A DNA stretch of 64,000 bases from Hirudinaria manillensis (lineage: Eukaryota > Annelida > Clitellata > Hirudinida > Hirudinidae). The notes below the pieces were generated by a model, which saw only the letters and a list, made by a program, of their open reading frames with translations, was not told the origin of the DNA and ran no database searches. The position numbers and the translations under genes were made by a program. Shown in pieces: positions 12,001-22,900 of the stretch (positions are counted from its first letter, which is position 1; each line of letters begins with the position of its first letter). Where the stretch lies: contig CM067529.1 in assembly GCA_034509925.1 (NCBI GenBank), positions 9,582,501 to 9,646,500 of the forward strand. Reading direction: 5' to 3'.

Positions 12001-13349
12001 AAACACCAAATGAGTTTCATAATGTAAAAAAAGTGAACCTAACATTAAAAAGATAATTATAACATTAAGCAAGTCATTACTACCAGTGCTATTAGTAGTA
12101 ATACTAGCAGTAATAATTATCTACAATACAATTATCTCCTTTGTCACCAGTCTTGAGAGAGTTGAATCTGTACTACAAGCAGTGTCTGTCTGTTTGCAAG
12201 GATCTTCACCAAAAGGAAGTCGTACTAAATGCCAGCAACTCCAGTCTGGCGGCTTCCATCACCGCAGACAAACTTTTGTATTCTCACGTCGTGGAAACGG
12301 TCGGTGACTTACCTGCCTGCTGGTTGTCTTTGTCTTTGGATTTCCTATTTATTTTTATTTCATTTATTAAAGTTTTGCATTGTGCTGATGCTATCTTGAA
12401 ATGTTGTATGGTGAATGTTTGGGTTTTACCAAAGCCTGATTAACATAATCAGTCCCTATGTTAAGTAATTAACATAATAAATGTATAAGCAGTGGTTTTT
12501 ATTGTGGAGCTACTTTGGGGATAATTAAGTCAATTATGGTTTGTTTTATCTTCTAAAAAAAGGGTCTATTAATGCTGTTTCCTTTGAATGTTTCAGTGTC
12601 AAAAAGCTGCCCTTGATGAACTGTTTGGAAATCCAAAGGAGGTTTGCGTTCTGCTGCTCGAAATCGTTATGATTTTTAATTTATTATATTATTATTATTA
12701 CTTAATTTTATTATATTTATTGCATTATATTATATTTATTATTACTTAATTTTATTATATTTATTATATTATATTTATGAAAAAAAAAAACGATAAAGTT
12801 ATTTTCTGATTTTTTTCTTTTTCCTTGGAGCTTGTCTTGACTAAATTTGTGGCTAAATTTTAATGCTGTTTCATTTCAAGCAATTCTGCTAATTTATAAC
12901 TTTCAAGTTGTTTCCTTATATTTTCTGTGATTCTAATTTTAAAGAATTTTATTTGGGTTTTTAAATTGAATAAAAAAAATAATAAAATAATAAATATTTA
13001 TTTGTACTAATTAATGATCCTTAAATGCTACCCAATGGATTTTAAAGTGCATCCGGAGGTACAGGAGTGCCCAGATAATTCTGCACGGTCTCATCCAACA
13101 GGCCAGTGACACCACAGACATGTGTCTTCTCAACCAATGTTGGTCGTCACGCAACGTGGCCGTTTGGATTCCTTAAAAGAATTTTAAGATTTTTTAAGGA
13201 TTAAAAGATTAAATTAAGATTAAAAGGATTTTTGTGATTTTCTTTTTTATTAAATTTCTTCCGCTCTTTCGTTTCCAGACAAGCACTCCGTGGAGAGGCG
13301 ATTGATGCATCTGCTGCGCACGCACACATCGGAGGCCGGTGACGGCTGA
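1..13349 (+). CDS. ULK: ULK1/2-type autophagy kinase (Atg1/unc-51), 5' end outside window
   Basis: Ser/Thr kinase that starts autophagosome formation. Exons by splice signals and phase: 1-8, 81-113, 172-208, 309-359, 626-772, 1040-1113, 1651-1811, 1983-2065, 2358-2411, 2898-2986, 3461-3560, 3771-3819, 4174-4459, 4674-4743, 4934-5020, 5310-5444, 10102-10248, 10388-10470, 10762-10946, 11554-11729, 12151-12299, 12597-12641, 13048-13138, 13279-13349 (stop TGA). This gives about 802 residues in the window. Visible are [12 protein letters not shown], the catalytic loop [14 protein letters not shown], the activation segment [15 protein letters not shown] and the family-typical [15 protein letters not shown]. 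The ATP-binding lobe lies upstream of the window. A long, partly acidic linker follows. The C-terminal helical domain ([17 protein letters not shown], then a SVERRL tail) is the part that binds ATG13 in ULK1/2. The family is clear; the linker exons are the least certain. A retrotransposon sits in the intron 5445-10101. Confidence 0.9.
626..1811 (+). other. ULK: ULK kinase catalytic core exons
   Basis: Three exons (626-772, 1040-1113, 1651-1811) encode the catalytic half of the kinase: HRD aspartate, Mg-binding DFG, the Gly-Ser-Pro activation loop and APE. Between LKPQNILL and KIADFGF the protein has about 20 residues ([20 protein letters not shown]) where ULK kinases normally carry a variable loop, so the insertion is family-typical. 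All catalytic residues visible here are intact, so the kinase is predicted active. Confidence 0.88.
2106..2215. repeat. 22-bp minisatellite in ULK intron
   Basis: About 4.7 head-to-tail copies of a 22-bp unit (ATTATCATTAATATCACATC plus AT), with one base change in the fourth copy. It lies between the exons ending 2065 and starting 2358. No spacers, so not CRISPR-like. Confidence 0.9.
4214..4440 (+). other. ULK: acidic low-complexity tract in the ULK linker exon
   Basis: The exon 4174-4459 encodes alternating Asp/Glu blocks (DEDDD near the start, then a run of about 30 almost purely acidic residues near 4367-4430) in the linker between kinase and C-terminal domain. The DNA is a GAA/GAC-rich purine run. 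The Ser-rich reading frame on the minus strand here is only its mirror image. Confidence 0.75.
5577..5738 (-). repeat. 3' LTR of the retrotransposon
   Basis: 162 bp, same sequence by eye as 9904-10065, bounded TG..CA. The pol frame ends inside its first 8 bp (stop at 5731-5733). Confidence 0.95.
5731..7788 (-). CDS. retrotransposon RNase H-integrase frame, downstream of the in-frame stop
   Basis: Continues the frame of the upstream ORF after the TGA. It begins with the conserved RT/RNase H connection ([14 protein letters not shown]), then RNase H with [13 protein letters not shown] and VTDHKPLL. The integrase has its zinc-binding HHCC region ([10 protein letters not shown]...CRECTSC) and catalytic DDE set: [13 protein letters not shown] and NGQAERLVQ. 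The basic C-terminal tail contains [12 protein letters not shown], which fits an AT-hook core (RGRP). No chromodomain is seen. Without readthrough this half would not be made, since no good Met start is obvious. Confidence 0.9.
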   Translation of the reverse strand, partial: VDALTSMPRPTNVPTLRSFLGSVQFYYKFIPNLSTIAEPLTSLTRKESLWRWSLEAERSFQKLKEILANEVQLAHFDKSLPLGIACDASDVGIGAVLFHRYPDGSERPILHISKTLSTSQRNYSQIHKEALSIIYALQKFHQYLYGRNFILVTDHKPLLSLFSPSKLTPLLAANRLARWALILHQYDYSIEYRRSESHGNADALSRLPSGKDDNFDVGEDKDDDLTVCTISAISKQIRPTDSQVLTKESRRDRIISTVVRFLKEGWPRVVDAQIRHFQKLEDTLTVQNDCLIFGNRIVVPEKLRLHVMGLLHLGHCGMRRMKQLARTVVYWPGIDADIEEMCRECTSCAEHQNNPPKFSNHPWMLPERPWSRIHVDHAVNFMGKNWLVVVDSYSKYPCIHSTSSITARTTMELLEEDFAHFGYPHTLVTDNAPTFTSSEFQEYLRERGILHLRGAPYHPATNGQAERLVQTFKQSLKKSRLPTIQALQEFLIQYHRTPLESGYSPSELLNGRQLRSKLDALLPSVPHIAQELQNRQNKPTSKRSSNTQFTVGKPCYVQCSGPGKDRIPRWIPAVVIQVLGPRHVLIQVVPKGPTLKRHVEQLRPRHGVEEDDDPGMVPGPTPNSRNITTSTTAQTTVPRRPRGRPKGRRNFQRPIVPDSETTLPRRSERLRLKALRNFSAGVEVL
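7789..9855 (-). CDS. retrotransposon gag-protease-reverse transcriptase frame (688 residues to in-frame stop)
   Basis: The upstream part of the polyprotein. Residues about 1-230 are a helical gag capsid region. Two CCHC zinc knuckles follow ([14 protein letters not shown] and [14 protein letters not shown], about residues 265-300), then an aspartic protease with the active-site triad DSG in [10 protein letters not shown]. The reverse transcriptase shows [27 protein letters not shown] and the catalytic YLDD. The frame starts at an ATG 49 bp inside the LTR border and ends at TGA 7789-7791, just after the RT palm/thumb. Translation resumes in the same frame with RNase H, so one base change separates the two halves. 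Confidence 0.92.
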   Translation of the reverse strand: MADVAKFLEAFTQQMELLVRSIATNATHHTIPNFIPFEPSKELWNDYMNRFQSFIEANSIPASKITQVFLTNQSASIYKLLQTTASQKPTPCEVNKLDFAEIQAVMMHNFNPKRFVIRERFKFWTELKRQPGETIQELAAKIRNAATTCDFPSIEDTLDEALRTRFMCSVDNEAVLKALFKVPEDELTFNRAIEIAMEVEESAKVAKATVHGTPEDNRELVNKISKETESKPDKADSKPIRKPQQQRQQFSKFTFPKGTCPRCGNKGHHANDCRHIKAKCNFCGIIGHIEKACFKKKFKRDRHVNSIHTIPRHTPLTQVLQIAHSEFVFELDSGARDNFCAIETWKKWGKPRLNFSSTRYVSATGDPIPNIGVCEVIVSTSDVKNVALEFNVTKLPKLNIIGRKAIVELKIDVSSLLHNHVLKIDEDLDSKTVEKACYKICHDFKECFEPELGCLKDFELEVKFKPDSSPIFVKARTVPFAIQEDLNQALDAGVKKGIWTPTHFNDYGTPIVPIRKSLKPGEQKANFRICGDYSVTVNSQLEPHRYPMPLPEDLMRKLGGSRYFSKIDLADAFNQIKLAPASQKKLTLTTNRGVLLQTRLPFGIISAPGYFQEIMDKLPCDLQGVAVYLDDILVGGSNSKEHIQNLKVLLQRLRDKGLRCNKKKCIFAKDSIEYLGLVVSKSGIEKGK
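9886..9901 (-). promoter_or_regulatory. tRNA primer-binding site of the retrotransposon
   Basis: On the minus strand, two bases after the 5' LTR, the sequence TGGCGCAGTCGAC occurs. TGG begins nearly all tRNA-primed sites (complement of the CCA tail), and TGGCGCAGTCG resembles the tRNA-Ser-type sites of Drosophila 17.6/297 elements, from memory. Confidence 0.7.
9904..10065 (-). repeat. 5' LTR of the retrotransposon
   Basis: 162 bp, matching the left LTR base for base as far as I can compare. It is followed on the plus strand by the second GAATT target copy. Its plus-strand end is 36 bp from the ULK splice acceptor AG at 10100-10101. Confidence 0.95.
10258..10297. repeat. GAT/ATG microsatellite
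   Basis: About 13 ATG/GAT triplets with one ACG, directly after the ULK exon ending 10248. It would encode a Met or Asp run if read through, but a good donor (GTGGGT) precedes it, so it is probably intronic. Confidence 0.85.
10947..11553. other. ULK intron, no gene seen
   Basis: About 600 bp between the exons ending 10946 and starting 11554. No long reading frame or recognisable element. Confidence 0.6.
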
Positions 13350-13931
13350 TGGCTACATGCCTCGAGAGAGAGAGCGAGTTACTTCAGCTTCTCATCATCA
13401 TCAACACCATCAAAATAATCATAATCATAATCATGCTTCCTTTTCTCTTTTAATCCTCTGAGGCTGTGCAGTCGATCTCTGCGCCCTGTTTTGTCAAATG
13501 TCGAACGATTTTTTTTTTCTTTTTTCATTGTTTTTCCTGCCAGGAGCAAACGTGGTTGTCTCATGTTTGAGTTTGAACATCCATCATCATCTTATTATTT
13601 GTTGCATCTTAAATTACTTTTACCCAAAACAACAATATTAATGAAATAATGTTTCTCTGTTTGTTTGTTTTGTTTGTTTTGTTTGTTTGTTTATTTCTTT
13701 GGAGTTATTTCTAACCATTTACTTGTTATTCCCAAGTTTTTGGAATCAAATATTTTTGCTTTTATTTCACAACAATCATTTCATCGTCGTATGCTGGTTT
13801 TTTTTTTGTTTCACGAGACATCATAACTTTGTACAACCAGTGAATTGTGTTCCTATCATTTCGTATGTATCGTCGTTGTAGTTGCTTTTATGAAAATATT
13901 CAGTTAATGTCAATTAATGTCAGTGTTTCAG
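13350..13931. other. ULK 3' UTR and spacer before the ankyrin gene
   Basis: After the ULK stop the DNA holds ATC/AAT runs and TTTG-rich tracts (13655-13695). No convincing coding exon. The first recognised ankyrin-gene exon begins at 13932 after a clear acceptor, so its 5' noncoding exon or promoter should lie in or near this spacer. Confidence 0.55.
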
Positions 13932-13955
13932 AAGCATTTGCTCACTCGTCGTTCT

Positions 13956-16900
13956 ATGGTTCTCCACGAGTCTGATCCTTCTAGTCCGTATTCCGCATCT
14001 GGCCAGCCAGGTATTAAACGCAATTATCCAGTTCAAGGAATCAAATTGTTGAAATGTGAACTGTTTTTCACACGAAACTGACTGAAATGAATGTTTCTTT
14101 TTGAATTATTTTTCGTGCTTGCCAAAGTTTCAGTTCGGCTGCTCATCAACGTCTTGACTCTTTTATTGTACGTCTAACATGCATTCTTAGACTTCAAAAA
14201 TTCATTGGAGCAAATCGTGACTTGGGTTTGCTGAGACGTCGAATTATGTCGATTAAGTTTCATGAAGGAGAGGTGGTGATCAAATCTTAAGAGATTCAGC
14301 GCTTGAATCTCTCGTTATAGGTGGTGACAAAGAGCATCAAATATGGCATTTGACAAGAGACGTAGATGGTTACAGTTTTTTTAGTGGAAAACGGTAAACG
14401 CAACTTCATCGGGTGCCTTAAAAAATCAGCCACGTCTAGTCCCAAGGTCCGCTATAGCCACCTATCCTATATAGTGTGCTGAGATACAATTTCGTGTATG
14501 TATGTGTCGCATAATATAGACAGTCGTAAAATTGAAAAATAAAATGTGAACAACTTTAATAGTCAGAACCTATTCGGTTTTTATTTTTCAACAATGGAGC
14601 TGATTATCTGGCTTAATTTGATTAAAAGTTCACCTTTAAAATTGCTTTGTATACCTTAGATCTCCAACCAAGCACGAGTTGTTAGCGACCGCGGTTTAAC
14701 GTGTTCGTGGCAGAAAAAGCATAATGAGTGCATTTTCGGCCTCACAACGTTTGTTATGAATATTTTTGAACAGTCGTAAACAATGTTCAAATGTTTAACA
14801 ATCAGTATTAGCAATGGTTGTAAAGTTGAGAGGTTTGTTCTCTTCTTGTACTGAGAAAGAATTGCAATTAGATTTCTTGCTTTATTATTTTATTTAGATA
14901 TATACAAGCTTGCCACCAACATAGTAGATTTCTTAAGAAAACTGGATACTGACAGTGAATTTGCCGCCATACGCGACACGTTAAATTTGGCCTTATTAAA
15001 CCTACAAAGATACTATAAATTGTTAAATTATCAATTTGAAAACTTTTCTTCCACTAAATTCGTTATTGTCGACAAATATTCTTGGAAATGGGTGAATTTG
15101 CCAAACAAGAGATATTCCTCTGAGATTCCAATTGCATTACAAGCCATAAAGTCTCAAAATATTGAAGAACTGAAAGGACAGCTTAAAGAAAGCATGTATT
15201 TAATATTGAAACATATACATTCTGTTAATTATTGTGAATTATAACATTTCAGATATTTCAAACAAATGTGATTGCATTGGCAGGAGTGTGTTGCAATATG
15301 GCGTGCATTATTTCAATGAAAATATTTTTAAGGTGCTAACAGAAATTGAAACGAACTCAGGCCAAATAGATCAAGGTTGCAGCTTATAAACAAATATGAA
15401 ATTTTTATAAAAAATATTTGAATTGCTTGATAAGATATCCTAAATGTCAGTTAGTTAATACATGAAATTCTTAAAATAATATAGCTAATTTATATATATA
15501 TACATATTTATATATAATAATTATATTTATCATATAAATTATTTATTTATTATATATATATATATATATATTTAATATATAAACAATATTTATTATAATA
15601 ATAATTATAGCTAATTTTTACATTACCAGAAAGACAAAATGCCCTCCGTTTGACATGCAAAGAGGGTAATTTGTTTGCATTGAAAGTGTTGCTGGATCAA
15701 GGAGCAGATGTTTACTCTTCAGATGAGTTTGGAAGAACAGCATTACATTGGGCTGTCACCTCAGAGGATACTTTGTGTCTAAAAGTTATATATTTTTTAT
15801 TTTTATTTTTAAATTCCATCCATTTGAAAATAGAATTTGTTATCTATCTCTTAAAATTAATTAATTAATTAAATAACTTTTTTTTATATTATTTCAAGAA
15901 TTTTGGGTTTATAAATGCCTAACAAAATAACCTATGAATAATTAATCTATGATTAATGCTAATTTACTAGTTACACTTTCTAAAACATTTGTTTACCAGC
16001 ATTTACTGGATCTCGGATTTGATTCAAGAAGATGTTCCGATTATGAGGGAATGACGCCAACGATGTGGGCTGCTTACCTCGACAGAATTGATCATCTCAA
16101 ACTTCTACTTGATAACAAAAGACCTCAGGAGTCTGATGCAAAAAGGAGAATGACAAAGACTGATGATGATCTTGGCAATGATGAAGGTGGTGATGATGAT
16201 GATGATGATGAAAAAGATCAATATGGAAGGGTGTGGATACACTGGTGTGTCCATGGAAGTGGTGATCATCTTTGTCTCAAAGTGGGTTCAACAAATGAAC
16301 TGAGTAGCACTCACTCACTCAATCACTCATTCATTTGTCCATGGTTCACCCATCCATCCATCCATCTATTACTGCTTTGAATGTCATTATGTGGTATTGA
16401 ATTTGCATATTTTAAATATTCATCTGATATTCTTCTATTAAAATAATTATTCTATTTAAATAATTTTTAAAAATAAAGAACAGCCATGATATTATCAATT
16501 GATGCATAATATGTAATATATGTGTGATATAATATCGTATATTTCGTGTAATGTTAACTGACCATGGCAGCACCCATCAACGCATAAGTTTTTTTTTCTG
16601 TGGCTCGACTATCCCATTGTGATGTTGTCATGTCAATCAAATGAAATGTCTGTCGTTTTGTTGTCAGGAATTTATAAACAAAGAAGTTTTAAAGTTGAAG
16701 GATAATCTTGGCAGATCCATAGTGCACGTGGCAGCTGAGAAAGGTTGAACTAATTGCCATTAAATTTGGATTTATTTTGTTTTGGATTATTTTCACAACT
16801 TAGTAAATTTATTAGTCATCCAAGTTTATTAAATGTTTATTCCTATGTTTATAAAAATGGAAATAACAAAGCATCACCAACACATTCATATCCTATCAAG

Positions 16901-19656
16901 ACTTGATGAAAATAACATGTTCAAACATAACATTCCAACTATTTGATAAGGCTTCGATAACATTTTGTTGATTGCGGTATTCAATAACATTTTGTTCCAA
17001 GGGTCGCTCGAAGCCATGGAAATGATTTGCTCTGTTGGTGCCAGTGACATCATAGAGGAGAGGGACACGCTCGACCGAACCCCACTGATCATCTCAGCCA
17101 TGGGAGGCCACGGAGAACTAATGAACTACCTTCTCAGTTTGGGAGGTGATTGTTTTCAATTCATTTTGCAGTATTGGTTATATTATTGCATATCATAATA
17201 ATGATTATTTAGTCGTAATAATGCAGGAAGTTCAAATATAAATTACAATGAAAGTGGCTGTTAGCATTTTTAATTTCTAATTGTTCAACCTGAAGGCTCA
17301 ATGAATTTATTGGTGTTGCTTTGTATTGATGAATCATCAATTTATTCTTAATTTTAATAAATATACATTATATTTGCATTTGTAAATAAATTTATTTACT
17401 CAGCCATCACTAACCAGGTGTAAACAAGTTTCCATTTATTACTGGCAGCTGATATCCTCAAGGTCGATAGGTTTGGTGCCTCAGCATGGGACTACGCGAG
17501 GTCCAACCAACTTCACTACTGCATGCTCATCATTGCTTCCTATCTGCGTCAGTCGGCCAATCAGCCTTCGATTGATCCCTCTTCCTCGATCAATTTCAAC
17601 CAATCACTGAGACTTTCCCTGACTCAATCGAGGTCAATTGAGCAGCAAGAGGATACGCTTCATCGTGATGATAGCAAGCAACGGACTGCCTCTGAAATTC
17701 AGAAAGCAGACGATTCTCAAACACTACAACCTCAACCACCAAAAACTCCAAGCATTTCCCCTCTGGGAAACTTCAGGAGGCACAGAACATCTTCAAACTC
17801 AGAGGTATTTTACTTCACAAGGCTGAATGAATGAATGTGTGAATATCTTTAATTCTATTTTTGCTTATTTATAAATGACATTTTAATTTCAGTCTTTAGG
17901 AAAAGACAATCCAAGTACTTTGCAGACAACATCCAAAGGTGGAGAAGATCTTGGTGCTCCAAACAAAACAGGTTTTTGAATAATTTATAAGTTATTTAAC
18001 AGATTTATAGGTATTTTTACTTGTTAATCAACAAGTGTTTTAAATCACTTACTTACTTAGATGATCTCACATATCTGTATTTATGCTGGCAGACGACAAC
18101 ATCATCATCCCTCCAAATTCAAAGGATGTTCGAAAGAAGTTGAAAAAGTCTCCAAAGAGGCACAAATTTCAGAGAGAAGCATCTACAATGTTGGACAGTA
18201 GCAGTTCAGAGGAGTCGAATGACAAGGAACAACAACATCAACAACACGTTCAATCTGTCGGCAGGATTCCAAACAAGAAATGGAACAAGAAGAACATTCA
18301 ATTGATTCCTGATGTTCTTGATGGACAAGTTGAACAAGTGAGGTTCACAGCAAGACATGATGATTCATCAACAAGATTTTCTGCAAGATAGTTACAGACA
18401 AATTTGTATTTTGTAACAAAATTGATGACGATAACAAAAAAATAACGACATTAATTTATATTTAATATTAAATTAATTCAATTAATATTATTTTTAATTA
18501 ATAATCACAATTACATAATTACCAATTATGTTCAGCTACATGGACGGTTTAAAAAGCTGCAAAATCTTCAACCAGAAGTTCTTCGAGAACATAGTTTTGA
18601 TCCTTTGAATCAGAAACAGAAAGTTTTTCCTGCTCCTGAAAAACTGAGCAACGAGATGCTCACGAGGTCCGAACAAGCGAAGCCCTCCAATCAGAAGAAG
18701 GTTAATTTCAACCTCAACAGAAATTTCACCAATCAAAAGAGTGGTGAGATTGTTGACATTAGCAACCTGGTTTCCATGGGGAATTTTGCAAAGTGGGAAG
18801 TTAATTTCTCGGACCAACCTGAGTTGGAAAACAATGTCGGCAGTGGTGAGGAAGATGGAGTTTTGCAACACTTAACAGTTTTTATTAACTTCTCAAATTA
18901 GACATACTTAAAAATAGTAACAAATGCATGCTAACCTAGTACTTGCTGATAACAAACGGAACGATTTAAATAGAATTTAAGTTCTTAAAAAAAGATTTAA
19001 ATTGAATCCGTCATTCAGGAGCAATCAATCCTTGGGACAGAGGACCAGACGATATGTTTTCAAACTCTCCGCCTGATCATCCCCCAGGGATGAGCTCTAT
19101 CCATCCTAATCGTTCAATTTATAAAGATCGGCCAAAGAAAGTATCAAAAGAAAATTCCAGGTCCAACATATATTTTGCAACTAAATGTTTGAATTGAAAT
19201 TAGTTGATTTGAAATAGCGGAACATAGATCTGTTTGTTGAAGGTTTAATCGGGATGGGGGCGTGGCCAACGAAGAAGTGGGCGGATCCAAAAGAAACCCA
19301 ATTCCTGCTCCACGCAGACTGTCACGGGTTGACTCTCACGAGGTTTGTGGATTGAAGTTGTTAAGAGACAATCAATCAAATTAAGTTTTTCCGCAAAGAA
19401 CTACCACATCTTTGCAAAGAGAACAACAATCCATAAGTTGTTTTCATATCACGGCCCAAAACAAATTTAACGATTCGTGGCGGGCCAAAAATGGGCCCCC
19501 TACTCTGCAGTCATCACATCCCAAGACAATGTATTGACAACAAAACGTTCGAATCATTTCACTTCCATGCAGATAATTTCCAACCCCAAACTCCACCACA
19601 AAAACGCAATTGCGTTAAAACATGAAAAATTTTAATTGCAGTTGAACTTCAGGTGA
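13956..19656 (+). CDS. ankyrin-repeat protein resembling ANKRD55
   Basis: Fourteen coding exons: 13956-14010 (ATG in an exon starting 13932), 14898-15195, 15284-15375, 15630-15784, 16000-16281, 16668-16743, 17002-17145, 17449-17804, 17893-17971, 18093-18337, 18536-18845, 19019-19160, 19243-19342, 19642-19656. Phases sum to 783 codons including the stop, which supports the model. Residues about 150-460 hold ankyrin repeats (FGRTALHWAV, YEGMTPTMWAAYLDRIDHLKLLL, LGRSIVHVAAEKG, LDRTPLIISAMGGHGELMNYLL). The DYEGMTPTMWAAY and DRTPL pattern resembles ANKRD55, a poorly understood cilium-associated protein; other ankyrin families are possible. The C-terminal half is low complexity, Ser/Gln/Lys-rich, without a known domain. 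The last exon adds only four residues. It lies head-to-tail after ULK. Confidence 0.75.
14011..14897. other. first intron of the ankyrin gene
   Basis: 887 bp between a donor GTATTA and an acceptor TTTAG; the phases join as Pro-Asp. No gene or known element recognised. Confidence 0.55.
15490..15590. repeat. AT-dinucleotide-rich tract
   Basis: Runs of TATATA interspersed with TTTAT inside an ankyrin-gene intron. Simple sequence only. Confidence 0.8.
16184..16212 (+). repeat. coding GAT microsatellite (Asp run)
   Basis: Within the exon 16000-16281, GAT triplets encode six consecutive Asp after GlyGly. They sit in an acidic insert between two ankyrin repeats. Confidence 0.85.
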
Positions 19657-19777
19657 CAAAAACACGTTGGTGCCTGGCAAGCCATTTCCATGTTCACTCA
19701 AAGTTTTTCCAAGATTATTTTCTAATCATGGCTGTAAATTTTCATGCCGACGATTTCATTTTGCAAAATCACGGAGC

Positions 19778-19798
19778 AATAAAAACGTTCTTTTTATT
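19778..19798. terminator. overlapping convergent poly(A) signals
   Basis: AATAAA on plus at 19778-19783 serves the ankyrin gene (stop 19656). AATAAA on minus, read as TTTATT at 19793-19798, is correctly placed for the 4.1 gene (stop 19949). Another plus AATAAA lies at 19908-19913. The two transcripts therefore probably overlap in their 3' UTRs. Confidence 0.6.
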
Positions 19799-19948
19799 CG
19801 AGAATATAAATGCAAAAGTTGGTCGGTCATGAAATCGAGAAATATATTTTTATGAACATTTCTTGGTCCACAAAATATAAACTTGACTGTTAAAGCAAAA
19901 AAATTAAAATAAAAAAGAATAATGTTCGTGTCCATCTCGAAGAAGTCA

Positions 19949-22900
19949 TCATTCTGACTTAGTGATCTCGATCTTCTCGACGGAAAGGTCCGGATTCATG
20001 TCCGTCACCGATCTTATAGCGTCGGCCAACATCTGAAATCGTGCAAAAACCGATAAAAAATTATTCGAATGATGAGTCACTGAACATAATGACTCATTCT
20101 TCATTTTAGTAATTAAATGCTGAGTCTTTAATTAGAATTACATTCCTACTTAAACACGTTTCAATTATTATCCTGAAACGATTAAAACTTCCTAATTGAT
20201 ACTTCAGCTGCACTTTTTAATGGCAGGGTTAAAGGACATAATAATAACAATTATGGAAATTACGATGTTTAATTACTTGCAATTTATTTATTTGTTATTT
20301 GTCACTTTCTTATACATGATTTGCCTTACACACACCAGGAAACTAGTTAAATACCTCCTTTACGAAATGCTCATTGTGATATATCATGGTCATTAGCTTA
20401 ATCTCGGTAAAGACGTGATCATCACAATCAATGTAATCACACACAACCTTATCATGGTCATCATCCACATCCATTGTATTCCTCCTCTTTTCAATGTGGG
20501 TTTCCACTACGCCATTTTTTTCAGTCCTCGTCTGAAAATTGTTTACATTCTCAGAAACGGTCGCAAAATTGCCGAGCAATAAAACATAAATGAATGGTGC
20601 TTAAAATTAATGCCTCCACTTTTTCATGCAACAACTTCCTATTAAGGCAACAAACATTAAACAAGATAGAAGTTTTAACTCTTGACACGTTAAACTAGAC
20701 AAAGCAAAACCCTTAAGTTAATCAATAAAATAACGTAATCAGTTAACTTATTTACAAATTAAGTAACGAAATGTCAAGACCTCCGTGACGACGGTTCCGT
20801 CGGCCGCAGTGTAAGTCCTCGTCAAAGTCTTCGTGGTGCTCGTCGTGGACTGAGGCATCCAACTGCCTTGACCTCCCTGACCAAAGTTCATGTATTGCTG
20901 CTTCAAATGATCCTCTTGGCCAACCATGAGTTGATCATCACCATGGATGGGCTGAAGAGAAATAGAGGAATTTGAATAATTTAATAATTTTACATTTATG
21001 CTGTAATAATGTTATTGACACCAGCCTAATAACAGTAAACCATTACATGCAACTATTGCACTTTGGATGTGTAATGTGTAACATTATCATCTTATCGACA
21101 TCGTAGGAGATTGCAATATTTCTAACGATGGGAAATAGCCGATCGCTGCTTTTGTGACTCCATTACATCAGATGGTCCGATCCATCGACAGAGATTAGAA
21201 ATTATATATGATATCTTTCAAATTACAATTCTTCTCTATGAGGACAAGAGATGGTACTTTCCAAAATTGTTCACAGCCATTATAAACAAAAGTGTTTTTC
21301 TGATTATGAATAATAAATAATAATATATATATAATAATATAAATAATAATAAATATAATAACCATTCGTAAATCAATTCTTCCTTCTGAGAAATGCTAAT
21401 TTTGATTAACATTTTGAGAAAGGATGAGACTTGACAAAAACAAAAACATGCTAACAACGAGAATCGTGAATGTTAGGGTGTGGATTTGGAAAGTTAAAGA
21501 TGCAAATAATTGCTATCAAGTCGTTGGAAGCAATTTTGAGCCATTTTACATACATCATAATTAGCTTTTTGTTGATGCATCATGCATTATATTTGTTTCG
21601 CATCGTCATATTTATGTACTCAACGTCCCCAGTGCTGTTGTGCTACGTGATCAACACTTCAAATCATGATCATTATTTCTTAAAATTACAAGAAATTATA
21701 TCGAATCCTTGAGTGACGAGTCATGCGTTTTTAACATGCTGCCCTCAAATGGTAGTCCAAACGACCATTATACATTTAAGCATTTGAGTGTAATTAATAA
21801 ACAAAAACTTCAAATAAAATAACCGACATGAGTAATAAATCGTTAATTCATTAATTAATAACAACCTCTCCATTAGAGTACTTCTGTCCTCTCTCATCGG
21901 TCCCGTATGCAGTGCCGGTGTTGCTGTAGTAGCCGAAAGTATTGTAGCCAGTACCTCCTGGTGTTCCAGCATAGAGTGGGGTGGTTAACCCTGGACCTCC
22001 CCCTGGGGTGAGGTACCCGGGGCCCGTGGGGTAGGGGGTCTTGCTGTAGGTCATGCCGTACGAATCGCCCGGTCCGACATTCATGGTCACGTGATGTCCC
22101 TCCTGCATTATATAACAATAATATAATGTGAATTAAGTGAATTCAGATACAATAACAATAAATAGTAATAATAATAATAATAATGATGATAATGCATTTA
22201 TTTTGTGTTTTATTTGTATTTTCACTTGCTTTGTTATTGTATTTCCAAGAGTTTTGTTAGATTTAATAATTATTAATTAAATAAGCAGCTGCAGTTGACT
22301 CGTATGTGCCAATCTGCATCTTCCAATCTATTCGTAACAACGAGCACAATTCTTTTGTGTACTAGGACCGACGTAAGTTAGGATCAGCAGTGCCAAGCTC
22401 AAACCAATCTCCAATTGACAAACCTTTCCAGAATATTCTCCCCTGAAATCATCGTGAGAAGGACGCCTTGCAGAGTTCGTGAAGACTTCGCCTGTCGAAG
22501 AGATGGACTGGCCGTGCATCCTGTTTCCATAAGGATCATAGAAAGGTCCAGTCTGTAATCATTAATAAGGCAATAGTGTAATCAATAGTGTCAATAGAGT
22601 ATCATTATCATTAGTGACGTTTTAAACGGGGGGGTATCTAACGTTTTCTTGGCCATCCATTCCATCACCCATGGGTATTGAGGGCTTGTTCCTCTTTGTT
22701 CTGTCGAGGGTCCTCATCGTGTTGTCCACTTCTATCGTTTCTTCCTTCCTCTCCACTGTCAATGTGCTGAAGCCTGAGACAAAAAAGAAGAAAAAAAAAC
22801 TTTGAAATTCAAATCAAATTAAGCATCACTGGTTCATTGTTTTTCGAATTGTTTTGATAATCATTGACATTATATTTTGTTCAGATATAGGATATATAAA

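Noticed and set aside
21745..22118. Overlapping minus frames beside the Gly/Tyr/Pro exon of the 4.1 gene
   Set aside because: Only the frame spanning 21866-22102 has acceptor and donor in phase; the others are shadows.
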